NCBI GenBank assembly: GCA_003550325.1
Contig: QKWP01000220.1
Span: 365,218 to 429,217 of the forward strand
Length of the DNA: 64,000 nucleotides
Source of the DNA: Gigaspora rosea
Taxonomy: Eukaryota > Glomeromycota > Glomeromycetes > Diversisporales > Gigasporaceae
Direction: 5' to 3'
Part shown: in pieces, positions 48,003 to 58,091 of the stretch
Position numbering within the stretch: position 1 is the stretch's first letter
Layout: the number at the start of each line of letters is the position of its first letter
Notes under the pieces: generated by a model
Seen by the model: the letters and a program-made list of their open reading frames with translations, nothing else
What the model was told of the DNA's origin: nothing
Database searches by the model: none
Program-made: the position numbers and the translations under genes

Positions 48003-48687
48003 TTATAAATCTTATAATTTTTGCCAGAGTGTGTTAATTCCAGTCAGAATTTATATAATCGACACTGGTAATTTCGGCCAAGAAATAATTTCAGTCGAAT
48101 AATTTCAGCTGAAATTTATGGATATCTTCTGTAGAATATAGGTTATTTATTACTCTTTTGAGATTTGGTACTTGATTTAGGCTATAATACCAGATTAAAA
48201 TTTTGGCTGAAATTATCTTTAAATCTGAATCAAGGTTTCCCTAAATTTCTGACTGAATTTATTCTATATCCTGATACCAAAATTCGGCCGAAATTTCCCA
48301 TTTAAAATTAAGCAGTTTAGTGAGTAGAATGTGTTATTAATCCGAGTAAAATATTTTCATTTTATATACTTTTCTCTAAAAAAATTAAATTAGTTACATT
48401 CGTTTGCGCAATTTATACTTTAAATAAAGCTAACCGGTCTAAAGCTATAAAGTTTAATAACCTCTTGAAAGAGCGGATCCAGATTTGGCTTTAATAAATC
48501 GATTCGTATAACTGATAATTAAAAATACGGACGTTAAGTCATGTGATTTAGTAAGATTCTTAGCATTAATATAAAAAGTATCCTTTTTTAATTATTATTT
48601 GCATTACATAAAGTTTCTAAAGTAATTCCATTGAGGTGGACGATGGATTCCAAAATAAAATTGTCTAGCCGGCATTATCACCATTAT
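48003..48687. repeat. Dispersed repeat C, copy 2
   Basis: Partner of 39509-40168, direct orientation, 8.5 kb apart. Contains an extra segment GGTACTTGATTTAGGCTATA near 48163 that copy 1 lacks. Confidence 0.9.
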
Positions 48688-48785
48688 TTCACTTATATAA
48701 TAAAAAAATTTTATTTAAAAATGAAACATATAATTAATCATGCAAAGTGACATGATCTGAAAATTTTGGCGATTTTTCTATTTAA

Positions 48786-49670
48786 TCATTGACCGGTCAT
48801 GTTATGTCTCATTTTTGTACGTCTTGGATTAATTGACTTTAAAATGTAATTTATCAGATTGTGGAAGAAAAATTGTCGCTCGCACTTGCAAGTATTCTTG
48901 AATATAATCGAAAATTTCTTGACAGTATCTTCGATCGTTTTAAATGTCTGGGCGTTGAAATATTTTTTTTGATTAATGTAATTTTTTGGTTTAAAACCAC
49001 CTCTTAGTTTCCGTTTCCTAATATATTTCCCAGCTTTCAGATATCTAAAAATTAGGATGTCGATTTCTTCCTGTGTTAATTTGGTCTGATATTCCATTAA
49101 AGTCCTCTTTTTAACCTTGATATTCTTAACATTGAAATATGAATTTAAAGATGTTTTGTCATAAATAGTAGCATTTTTGTGATTTTCACAAACGTTGAGA
49201 AAAGTTTGTGGATTAAATTTTCGAAGAATAGTTGTAAATTCTTGAATGTTATCCGATTGGTATCTAAATGTTAAATCATATATAAGATCAATTGTGATAA
49301 TAACATCACCAAAAAGCTTCTCTATGTGGGATACATGCTTATGATTCTTAACCAAGATGAATAAGATGTTGATGTTGAAATATCTCATATTTGTCCATAA
49401 ATTCGTCAAGTAGTTGTATTTAGAATCCAAAAAAGTCTCACTCGTGATATGCAAAGAATATTGGATGTTGTCCTTACCCCTTTGTTTATCAAAATTACTA
49501 ACATTCCGGCAAAGAATTTTAACAAAATGTTGGAATGCATAGACATCATTTACATTTTTTATCTCATCTGAGAATTCGAATTTCTGATCAACGTAAACTG
49601 GAACTATAAGATTTTGGTCCTCATGGTTATTTTGAATTTTTAGTGATGGATTAGACTTTTTTTTATTCAT
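48786..49670 (-). CDS. Hypothetical protein, 294 residues, single exon
   Basis: ATG at 49670 to the stop at 48786, one unbroken frame. The N-terminus is basic (MNKKKSNPSLKIQNNHEDQN), followed by YVDQKFEFSDEIKNVNDVYA, a mixed alpha/beta middle (NINILFILVKNHKHVSHIEK; LFGDVIITIDLIYDL) that could be a nucleotide-binding or nuclease-like core, and a basic C-terminus (RYLKAGKYIRKRKLRGGFKP) with CKCERQFFFH near the end. No helix or signal peptide. It is the longest unbroken frame in the window. Copy 2 of repeat C lies just beyond its 3' end. Family unknown. Confidence 0.65.
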   Translation of the reverse strand: MNKKKSNPSLKIQNNHEDQNLIVPVYVDQKFEFSDEIKNVNDVYAFQHFVKILCRNVSNFDKQRGKDNIQYSLHITSETFLDSKYNYLTNLWTNMRYFNINILFILVKNHKHVSHIEKLFGDVIITIDLIYDLTFRYQSDNIQEFTTILRKFNPQTFLNVCENHKNATIYDKTSLNSYFNVKNIKVKKRTLMEYQTKLTQEEIDILIFRYLKAGKYIRKRKLRGGFKPKNYINQKKYFNAQTFKTIEDTVKKFSIIFKNTCKCERQFFFHNLINYILKSINPRRTKMRHNMTGQ

Positions 49671-50815
49671 GTTTGTTGCTGTATTGATATTTTTTTTGAA
49701 CGTGAAACTCAAGATGACTCTTTAAATAATTAATTACTGAAATCTTATGAATTACAGTATTTATAGTTAAGAAATGATATAAATAACTAAACCCAATACC
49801 ACCAATTAGCAAAAATTTTTACGCGTCATAGCAATCGTTTGATAAATCCTTTTGTTTAACTCTTTTTGTTTCATAATTAATAATAAGTAAATTAAAGAAA
49901 TAGTTGCGAAATAACTTTTACGCGAAAAGCCAATGAGCTTTAAATTAGGTAAAGATATTAAACAAAGAAATGTAGTTTTAGTAAGCACTAGTAAAAAGGA
50001 GGGCGATCAACACGCGTAAGACTTGTTTCATTGAGAAAATAACTTTATAAATAACTAAATTAATTTTTGAATAACTTTGTATAGAAATAAAAATTAAGTC
50101 TATGTAAAATAAATTAACAACTATGATATCTGATATATATAAATTAGTTTATTTAGCTGATTCTTGAAATAAGGACAAATGCTCTTACATATACACAAAA
50201 AAATAACATTGATCAAGTGTTACGTGTAAACCAAAATTTTTATTAATTAACGTAATTTGTATAGAGTAATTAATTTTACCGGCAAAGTCCAATAACTACG
50301 CGCGCGTTTCTTTGTTTAATATCAAGATACGATACAAAGACTTTTCACGTAAAGATTGTCAATTTTGAAAGAATATTCTTGATAATTTCTGAGTTAATCG
50401 CTCCAATTATCACTAATAAGCAAAAAATTTTACACGCTGAGTTTACGCAATTTGTATTAGTAACATATTTTGAGTAAATGTTTTTAAGAAACAAATATTT
50501 TCTAACGCGTCTTTTATCAAAATTTGTAATTATAAGTTATCATAGAAATCAAGAACATTCGATTCTTACATAATTAAGATTCTGTTAGAATGGATGGATA
50601 AGCAATTACTAATTATTTATTGAGCTTTGTGAGTAAATTCTTGAAACAAAGAATGAACCTTTTTTAGAATAAAATTGTTTTTCACTTTGCAAAAGGTCTT
50701 TTGTCTGAATGGCTAATTTTTTTGTACTATTATTAGAATTCTTATGATTTTAATGAATAATAAAATTATATAAAAGGCGCCTATAGCTCAATGAAAATAT
50801 TTAATTCAAACTAAA
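49671..50815. other. ACGCGT-rich spacer
   Basis: ACGCGT at 49821, 50012 and 50515. The motif TCTTTTGTCTGAATGGCTAA lies at 50697, 120 bp before the next gene. No gene. Confidence 0.45.
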
Positions 50816-51170
50816 ATGCCATCAACACGACATCAAAAAATACTCCTGTGCGAATTCTGTATCAAACGAAATACGACATTGCCAATCCACAATATTAATG
50901 TGCGTTTTTGTCCAATCTCAGTAACAAAACGGTTGAGATCTAAAAACTCAATAATTTATCAAATTTTACAAAAACTTAAAAAAAGAATTAGCAAACATGA
51001 CATTTACAAAAAAAAAATACGCAAGTTATTTAAATTTTTGTAACAAATGTCAAAATTTACTTTCAAAAATTTGGTTGACTGAAGATGAACACTGTATGCC
51101 AGACGGAGAAGACGCATTCTTAGTAGAACTCATAATTTCTCGATTGATTGACATATCACAAACTTTATAA
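50816..51170 (+). CDS. Small Cys-pair protein, about 117 residues
   Basis: ATG 50816 opens MPSTRHQKILLCEFCIKRNT with one C-x2-C pair. The frame runs through RSKNSIIYQILQKLKKRISK to the A10 run 51008-51017; removing one A there leads to KYASYLNFCNKCQNLLSKIW, a second C-x2-C pair, and FLVELIISRLIDISQTL to the stop at 51168-51170. Two Cys pairs about 65 residues apart may bind a metal. The upstream motif at 50697 is shared with other spacers. Unknown family. Confidence 0.5.
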
Positions 51171-51284
51171 ATTTTTTATTAATAAATATTGTTGCCAAAA
51201 TCCACAGCGCATTATAGCATTTTGTTAGAAAAAAAACCTTGTACAAAACTTCACTTCTTATTTCAGTTTTAATACTGTAATTCT

Positions 51285-51346
51285 AATTTTCGGTGACAAA
51301 TAATTCTTTAGTGACAATTAAATTAGAATTATTTGTCACCGAAATT
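51285..51346. repeat. Hairpin, about 22 bp arms
   Basis: AATTTTCGGTGACAAATAAT pairs with ATTATTTGTCACCGAAATT around a 16-nt loop that itself holds GTGACAA. It lies downstream of the 50.8 kb gene and could also act as a small MITE. Confidence 0.8.
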
Positions 51347-51834
51347 ATAACTATGTATTGTTTAAAATAAAAAATTTGAATTGTTAGATTTCTTTTATAA
51401 TTGTGTAATTAATCACAAATCAAACCCCGAAGATCGGATGCCTGTAATATAAATTTATTTGTAGATTGTACAAAAAATTTTTAGCTCTCAAAATTTGTCA
51501 ATTGAATTTATTGAATCCTAATTAGGAATGCATCGCCTGATAGAATCATCTTAGGACTGTTGATCCTCTTACAAAAAAATTTTGACTCTCAAAATTTGTC
51601 AATTAAAATTGAATGAATTCATTTAAAAATCAACTTTGAACCTGATTAGAAATGCACGTCTCACAAATCAAAATCAATTGTTGATTTTGATTGGCTAACT
51701 GCGATGATTGACAATTTCTATACAAGTCACTCTATAGTTTAGACGAAACCATGTGATGCTAAATATCACCTGCTCATAGTTTCGTTTAACAACTACCCGC
51801 TCTTGCATTCTTTGTTTCTAATAAAATTAAACAT
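51347..51834. other. Non-coding spacer
   Basis: Direct short repeats: CAAAAAATTTTTAGCTCTCA at 51470 and ACAAAAAAATTTTGACTCTC at 51570, each followed by AAAATTTGTCAATT and later AGGAATGCA/AGAAATGCA, so a degenerate unit of about 105 bp twice. Confidence 0.5.
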
Positions 51835-52206
51835 TTAATTAGCAATTCACGTAAGAACAGGAAATTTTAATTATAAAAGTTGGGGATAAATATTTATATA
51901 GTTTTAATAGCAATATGGAATCCAATTTCCCAAAAATATATAGTAAAAAGACGGGTTTTTTTAAAATTCAAAATTTTAGCTCTTAGTAAAGTATCTTTTA
52001 TTTTTAGAAAATTCTACCAGACTTTTAATAAAAAGAAAGCCAAATACCATATTTTTATGCCTATATTATTTAATTTTATATTAAATTTTAACTATTAATA
52101 CTTTATATTGTAGGCAAACTGGATTCCAATATTTCAAAATTTTATAGTTAATTTGCCCTACTTTTATTATATAAACTGTCCTGTTCTTACGTGAATTGCT
52201 AATTAA
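51835..52206. mobile_element. Inverted-repeat element, 372 bp
   Basis: TTAATTAGCAATTCACGTAA + GAACAGG at 51835-51861 is the exact complement of CCTGTTCTTACGTGAATTGC + TAATTAA at 52180-52206. Pairing continues imperfectly inward (ATATGGAATCCAATTTCCC against ACTGGATTCCAATATTTC). No real gene inside. Confidence 0.85.
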
Positions 52207-52356
52207 GTGTGTGAAGAAGAGTAATTTGTCAGGAATTTATAAAAAAAACATCTTGATACTAAAAACGCAAATGATAATTACTATATTTAACTAATACAGA
52301 AATTACAATGATCAATAACATATAATTATAAAGAATGATTTTTTCTAGTTTACGAT

Positions 52357-52786
52357 CTATCCTAATTTGATTTTTTCTATCTTAATTTGCTTATTGTCAA
52401 TTTTGATTAGATCATTTTGAATTTTACGTATAATCTTTTCCTGAAGTTCGTAAATCTCAATCATCTTATCAATCTTTTCACTAACAGAATTATCTTTTAA
52501 GACTTTAGACAAGTATTCGTGAATGTCCTTACACATATCATGTATGCTCGTCAATAATAAATTGTATTCAGATGATGCTCTTCATATAGTACCACTTGAA
52601 TAACCATCCTTTGCTGAAATAATGTAAATTCCGATTGTTGTTTGCTTATCGAATCTTGATATGACACTTTCAAAAAATCGAATATAATTAACTTCAACTT
52701 TGTTCGTAAGATCTTTGCATTGAAACAATAATACGTAATGATTATGACTGCCGAACATATCTATGCTACTGTCTCCTCTTGATATC
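52357..52786 (-). pseudogene. PD-(D/E)XK nuclease-like protein fragment with in-frame stop
   Basis: An acceptor (ATAG, 52787-52790) opens an exon reading SRGDSSIDMFGSHNHYVLLF then QCKDLTNKVEVNYIRFFESV, TTIGIYIISAKDGYSSGTI, a TGA at 52582-52584, RASSEYNLLLTSIHDMCKDI and a coiled tail (EKIDKMIEIYELQEKIIRKI). D...QCK fits the active site of restriction-endonuclease-like folds, and the layout matches the gene at 18.3-18.9 kb. The stop sits where the family would be expected to carry Lys or Arg. The 5' exon was not found. DNA binding or cleavage is inferred from the fold only. Confidence 0.6.
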
Positions 52787-53520
52787 CTATAAAAAAAATA
52801 ACTGTAAGTAATTGTCACCATTATTGTCAAGGAAAATGCTCTGGAGTCAATGCAGACATTTATCCATGCATCCTATTCACCACAGACTCAGGTGAGCTTT
52901 TCTGATGACAGATAAACAGAGAAGAACGTTCACAAGCAATTATTACTTGGCTCTAGTAATATCCCCCGTGGCCACGGTGCGCTTCCGGTTCTCTGCTTAT
53001 CATATCATCATAGTGGCAGCGTAACTTTAGATGCATAACAACTAAACGTTCACTTAATGATATAATTAACTCACTTAACCCTTTGGCAGTCAATCTTTAT
53101 TGTATTTTTAAGCACCTTAAAAGCTTTAATTTCAAATTCTTCACCTTTAGAAGAATTCATTATTGATAATAAAATTTAAAATAATTAAAATTTTTTTGAA
53201 TTTCGCAGGTGAAAATTTTGAAGATCACTGTGCCATATGATTAAAAATCCATCTGATTGGTTGTTGATCCTTGAATGTAATTAGGATAAAGTCTGTTCCA
53301 TAATTCCGGCCAGAATTATGTTGTAATACAAGATTTTATTAAATATACTTATTTTTTTTGATTATCAGTTATATGTAAAGTAACTTAATTTTAGTAATTT
53401 AATTTTTTAGAGATATGTAATAAGATATTACAAAACAATACATCTGATAAATTAAAAATATTAAGAATTTACAAACTAAAATTTATACAATAAAATAAAT
53501 ATAAAAATAAATATGGAATA
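52787..53520. other. Spacer with a GC-richer island (52830-53050)
   Basis: 52850-53050 has clearly more G and C than its flanks (for example CCCCCGTGGCCACGGTGCGC near 52963), which suggests inserted DNA such as an old transposon piece. No frame or terminal repeat identifies it. Confidence 0.4.
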
Positions 53521-53717
53521 GGTAACACCTCTGGCAAATTTTCCAGGAACGAAGAATTAGACGAATCACATAATCACGAAAATTGATTCAGCGCAACTTC
53601 ATGTGACCAATCTGTTTGTGCAATACTGATTGGTCACATGAAGTGGCACTGCATCAATTTTGTTAAATACGTGATTCGTCTAATTCTTCGTTCCTGGAAA
53701 TTTGCAGGAAGTGACTC
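53521..53717. mobile_element. Foldback MITE, 197 bp
   Basis: Arms 53521-53615 and 53627-53717 complement each other over most of their length: CCAGGAACGAAGAATTAGAC pairs with GTCTAATTCTTCGTTCCTGG exactly, and CTTCATGTGACCAATCTG with GATTGGTCACATGAAG near the loop. Non-coding. Confidence 0.9.
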
Positions 53718-53813
53718 CTTTTCTATATTTAATCTGATAAAATTTAACTACTTATGTATAAGTTTATCGATTTTTGATTCAATAATTTCAATGTCACTTT
53801 CAGATCACGTTTC

Positions 53814-54679
53814 TTATTGATTCGGGTGATTCGACAGTTTTTGATTGTTCAAGTATTTTTCTAAGCTTTTATTACGTTCTTCCAGAGATCTGCAGTCCTT
53901 AATCTTAATGTCCAAAAATTTTTTTGAAACTTTTAATTGCGTGTCCTTCTTTTCAATCATTGCTGTTAATCGTCTAATCTCTTCCGTTGATAGTAGTGTT
54001 AAATTCTGAAAATAATTATTATAATATTGAAAATATTCATTGAAATGGTTTTGATAATTTGTTCGCAACTGTGTCCTTTCTTTCTGAAGTACTTCTTTAA
54101 ATTGAAGTCTCGTATACTCTTCCATTTGGTAAATTTGCTTTTGAAGAGCATTGATATTGTTATTCATTTCATTTTTGATTCGTTGAATTTCTTGTATAAG
54201 ACTTAATTTTTCGTTCCTAAATCGTTTATTTTCTTGTTCAAGGAACAATTTTTCAATTCTAATCTGTTCATTTCTAGCTTTTCTTTATTTAAATTTTTCA
54301 TGAGTCGTTGGAAAGTATTTATGATACTTTCCTTCAATTCATATATTTGTTCATTTAAATTTTTTATGAGTCGTTGGAGAACATTTATGATACTTTATTT
54401 CAATTCATATATTTGTTTATTTAATTGTTTTAATTTATCTAAATTTTTCATGAGTCATTGGAGAGTATTTATGATACTTTCATTCAATTCATATTTGGAC
54501 TCCTCTTCATCATCGTCAAACACTTCAATAACCAATATTGAATCATCATAACCAGTTGTATTGTTTTCTTCAGAATAAGAGGTATTATGAAAAATAAGAG
54601 CAAAAATAAACAAAAGGGTGCAAATAATGAAAATAATATCCATTTTGTAAATCAGATTCCCTAAGAATGCTTCTATCAA
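53814..54679 (-). pseudogene. Single-span membrane protein with tandem coiled-coil repeats, broken
   Basis: Starts MIEAFLGNLIYKMDIIFIIC with one helix, then an acidic linker (DDSILVIEVFDDDEEESKYE) and about three repeats of the form (Y)ELKESIIN(T/V)(L/F)QRLMKNL. In repeat 1 the CGA Arg codon kept in the others is TGA (54455-54457), and one GAA is TAA in repeat 2. Near the T5 run 54249-54253 the frame moves by one base to LFLEQENKRFRNEKLSLIQE, a long coiled coil ending KYLNNQKLSNHPNQ at 53814. Layout matches other orphan membrane/coiled-coil genes here. The sibling repeats prove that the stops are changes, not the original code. Confidence 0.65.
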
Positions 54680-55426
54680 AATTCAAATATTTTTATAGGA
54701 ATTCGACTTCTGCATAACTCTTCTTGATTTATAAGCAATCTTGGAATGGTGAGTCTCTCTTTGATTCAAAAATTAATTTTTTTTTAATACTCAACACCTG
54801 ATTTTTTCGCAAATGTGCATTATCACGCAGCCTTTTGGGGCTTAGCACGCGTATTAGTATGCTCTTTTGCTCTTTATGATTCTCTATTATATTGCCTGCA
54901 ATGCAATCAGAAAAAATTGAAAACTTGTATAAAAAAAAAACCTGACAATATAGAATGCATTATCACGCATATTTTGTGCTAGGTACGCATACTAGAACGC
55001 GCTTATACTTTGTACTTTATATTGTTACCTGAATTATAAATATTAGATCTCTTTGTAAAACAGTATAATATAAAAACCGGTTTAATATAAAAACTGGTTT
55101 AAACAATTTAAAATTTTATATAATTAAGTTTTTTTTCAGTATTTAATATATTTATAAATTTATAAAATATTATATATATAATTACATAATATATGAATTA
55201 CGTACAAAATCATTAATATAATCTAAATTGTTAATATACTGTATAAAATTATTTGCCAATAATAATATTAAAACTGGATTTTATAATAAAGACATTACTT
55301 TATACAGTATCAGAGTTTTCGTTGTCCAGTTCACTATAAAAAGGACATTAAATCTAGAGCTGACCATTTTATATGCGTACTTTAACACTGCAAAACTAAT
55401 AGACTACCTTTAAATTCGAAAATAAA
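54680..55426. repeat. Spacer with GCATTATCACGC tandem pair
   Basis: GCATTATCACGCAGCC at 54820 and GCATTATCACGCATAT at 54956 each precede CTTAGCACGCGTATTAG or GCTAGGTACGCATACTAG-type words and CTTTATATTG. Unit about 136 bp. A third partial unit (GCTTAGTACGTGTATTAGAG) is at 57115. No gene. Confidence 0.6.
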
Positions 55427-56758
55427 ATGGTACAAAAAAGAAAATTTGCGAGGTAGAAATAGTCAAACTGCCTATTCATGAATTAAAACATACAAAATTG
55501 TTTACTATGAGCAGCAACGAATGTGGTGAACTTGGCTTTGGTTACGAAGTTGAAGAAATGAAATATCCTAAACATGTTGAAAGCCTAGCTGATTTTCATA
55601 TTGTGAAAATTAATTGTGGAAGTCTACATGTGGCTGCTCTAACTCAAGATGGAAAGGTCATCACTTGGGGTTGCAATGATGAAGGTATGGATATATATAT
55701 GAATTTTTAAAATTATGTAGAATATATAAACTGAATTTTTAATACATTTAAAAAGGTGCATTGGGAAGAGATACGAAAAGTGAAGATAATGCAACCGAAG
55801 AGAATGTGCTGGCATTAGCTCAAGGTCTTGATGATGTGGTCATTGTCAAAGTCGCTTGTGGTTCAAATATAACGTTAGCTTTGTCTGATCAAGGTCAATT
55901 ATATGCTTCCGGAACATTTAGGGTATGTAGATAGTTTTTTTTCAAAATTATGTAAGATAATTATTTTCAAAATAAATTTCATTTTACTTTAAGGATAATA
56001 ACGGGAATACTGGGTTTACCTTAGCAATTAAAAAGCAATCAATATTCGTGAAATACGGTTCTACTTCTCACTTAAAAATCACAGACATCGCCGTTGGAGA
56101 GAATCACATATTAGTTTTGACGACAAATGGTTATTTATATACTTTTGGATGCATGGATTCTTATCAGCTTGGAAGAAGAATATCGATACATAAGCGCAAT
56201 AGTTTAATTTTAACTCCTGAGAAAATATCAAGCTGAATTAAGGAAATTTTTGCTGGAGGAAATCACAGTTTTGCAATCGATGAAAATAGAATGATATTTA
56301 CATAGGGTCAAAATGCTGAGGGTCAGTGTGGTATTGAATCGCCGAATCCTATTATAACTCCAATGAAGTTAGAATTTTTCAAAAACTTGACCAGAGTGAA
56401 CCAAATTTCCGCAGGGCTTCACCATACGTTGGTCCTTCTAGAAAATGGTGAAGTTTATAGTTTCGGTAGTTCTAAATATGGACACCTAGGCATTGATGTT
56501 TCGGAAGAAAATAGAAAGTTTCCTGTCCGAATTAATCTTAATAATTGTAAAATTATTGCGGCTGGAGATCATCATTCTATGGCTGTCAATTTTGAAAATA
56601 AGGTGTATACTTGGGGCTTTGGTGAAACTTATGCTCTCGGAAATCAAAGTGAGAATGACAAGTTATTGCTATTCGAACTTAATGAAAAGTTTGGAGAAAT
56701 TTTCGAAATTGATGGGGGTAGCCAATATTCGGTTATATTGTTTAGCAATTCATGTTGA
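55427..56758 (+). CDS. RCC1-repeat (beta-propeller) protein, three exons, with breaks
   Basis: Exons 55427-55684, 55756-55922, 55994-56758; introns 71 bp each, phases consistent. Repeats of the RCC1 type follow each other: SSNECGELGFGYEVEEMKYP, INCGSLHVAALTQDGKVITW + GCNDEGALG, VACGSNITLALSDQGQLYAS, IAVGENHILVLTTNGYLYTF, IFAGGNHSFAIDENRMIFT, ISAGLHHTLVLLENGEVYSF + GSSKYGHLG, and IAAGDHHSMAVNFENKVYTW. About seven blades in some 400 residues is the size of a full propeller. RCC1 acts as exchange factor for Ran, but many fungal family members are adaptors; this one cannot be assigned. Breaks: A6 run 55434-55439 needs one more A to join the start; TGA at 56234-56236 and TAG at 56303-56305, both where Trp would fit. 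Confidence 0.85.
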
Positions 56759-57472
56759 GTCTATCATCTAAATATTCATCTAAATATCGTTATTCACTAA
56801 TGTAAATATAAGAAATTTTGATATTTTCTTGTTCAAAAATGTTCATTTTAGTATAATACCATTTACATATAAATTTGACAATCACTTCGAACCGTAACAA
56901 AAAGTTATTTATTAAACTTGTAATAATGTATAAACCGGTTTTTATAATGTAAACACAAAAAATTACAATAAAAAGGCGTATGCCCAGTACGTATAATCTA
57001 ACTAGATTCTAGCCCAATCAATAATCAAATACTGATACGTAATATTTGAACCCATTATTACTTAGTATATATGGGTTGAAATTTCGTTATAGTTGTTGTG
57101 TAACTATCATGTGAGGCTTAGTACGTGTATTAGAGCCCGTGTTTGTGATGAATAGATCCTTGTGTTAACTTTTTTTTATTAACTAGAATCTATAATTAAT
57201 CAGAAAAATTTTAAGGAAGAATGATGTTACTTGACGAAAAATAATAATGTAATAGTAATATTTACTTTCTAAAAAAAATTTTTTTTACAATTGTATTATT
57301 TAATCATTTTTATTAATTCAGAATTGTTCTTTTAATTAAAAATTTTTGGAATCGAGTTGTTGAGATAATAATGAAATAAATTTCTTTCAAATATAAAGTA
57401 TGACAAAATAATTCGAGTAATAAATAAATAATAAATAAATAAAAAATTGACTAAATAATAGCTTTAAACTAG
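56759..57472. other. Non-coding spacer
   Basis: Nothing beyond the partial GCTTAGTACGTG repeat at 57115. Confidence 0.4.
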
Positions 57473-57912
57473 TGCTCAATGTGAATAACTAAGAGAGAAT
57501 TGCTATTGAAAATTTCACCAGCAATTCTGACTAACGAAAATCTCATTAACTTATCAAATGCTATCAACTCCTGTCATCTCGATCCAAAGAATTCCCATGA
57601 TAAAATGGAAAATAGATTGAAGCTTCGTTATTTAAGCATTCTTAAAAAAAAAAAAGACGTTACTACATATATAATAACATTATTATTAAAGACTTAAAAA
57701 TCACTTATCGATTATATTTTTAGCAATAGTTCTCTATACTTGAATAAACGATAGCTCGATTGACTTTCCATTAGATCATGGGAATTCTTTGATTCGAGAT
57801 GACAGAAATTGACGATATATGATAAGTTCATGAGATTTTTCGGTAGTTTGAATAGCTGGTGAAAATTTCCATAGCAATTCTCTCTAAAGGCTGTTCAATT
57901 TTGAGCACAATT
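57473..57912. mobile_element. Large foldback element, 440 bp, arms about 190 bp
   Basis: The left arm (57473-57660) and right arm (57720-57912) complement imperfectly along their length: AGAGAGAATTGCTATTGAAA against TTCCATAGCAATTCTCTCT, and GATCCAAAGAATTCCCATGA against ATCATGGGAATTCTTTGATT. The short frame within it is a by-product of the palindrome. Mismatches suggest an old copy. Confidence 0.85.
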
Positions 57913-58091
57913 ATTTAGAAAATTTGATTTTACAAAAATCAATAAATATTTTGTATTTAAATTTGGGCAAGTGTTGCCTCTCAAACTAATCTAATGTAGA
58001 TTAAGTCAATTCTTTTCATCTTTCTTCAGTTATTAAAATTTATTAATCCCAACAATTTAAGTACGAACACCACTAATACTATGTAAATTCA

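Noticed and set aside
49806..49988. A 60-codon minus-strand frame
   Set aside because: It lies in the ACGCGT-rich repeat spacer, has no coding-like composition and no relatives in the window.
50770..50800. GGCGCCTATAGCTCAATG, resembling the start of a tRNA
   Set aside because: No acceptor-stem partner, anticodon arm or T arm follows within 80 bp.
34610..56310. Reading TGA as tryptophan (altered genetic code)
   Set aside because: TAG and TAA also occur at expected sense positions, and many genes end in TGA. Decay or sequence error explains it better.
57500..57697. A 65-codon plus-strand frame
   Set aside because: It lies within the left arm of the foldback element, whose other arm gives the mirror sequence; it is not a gene.
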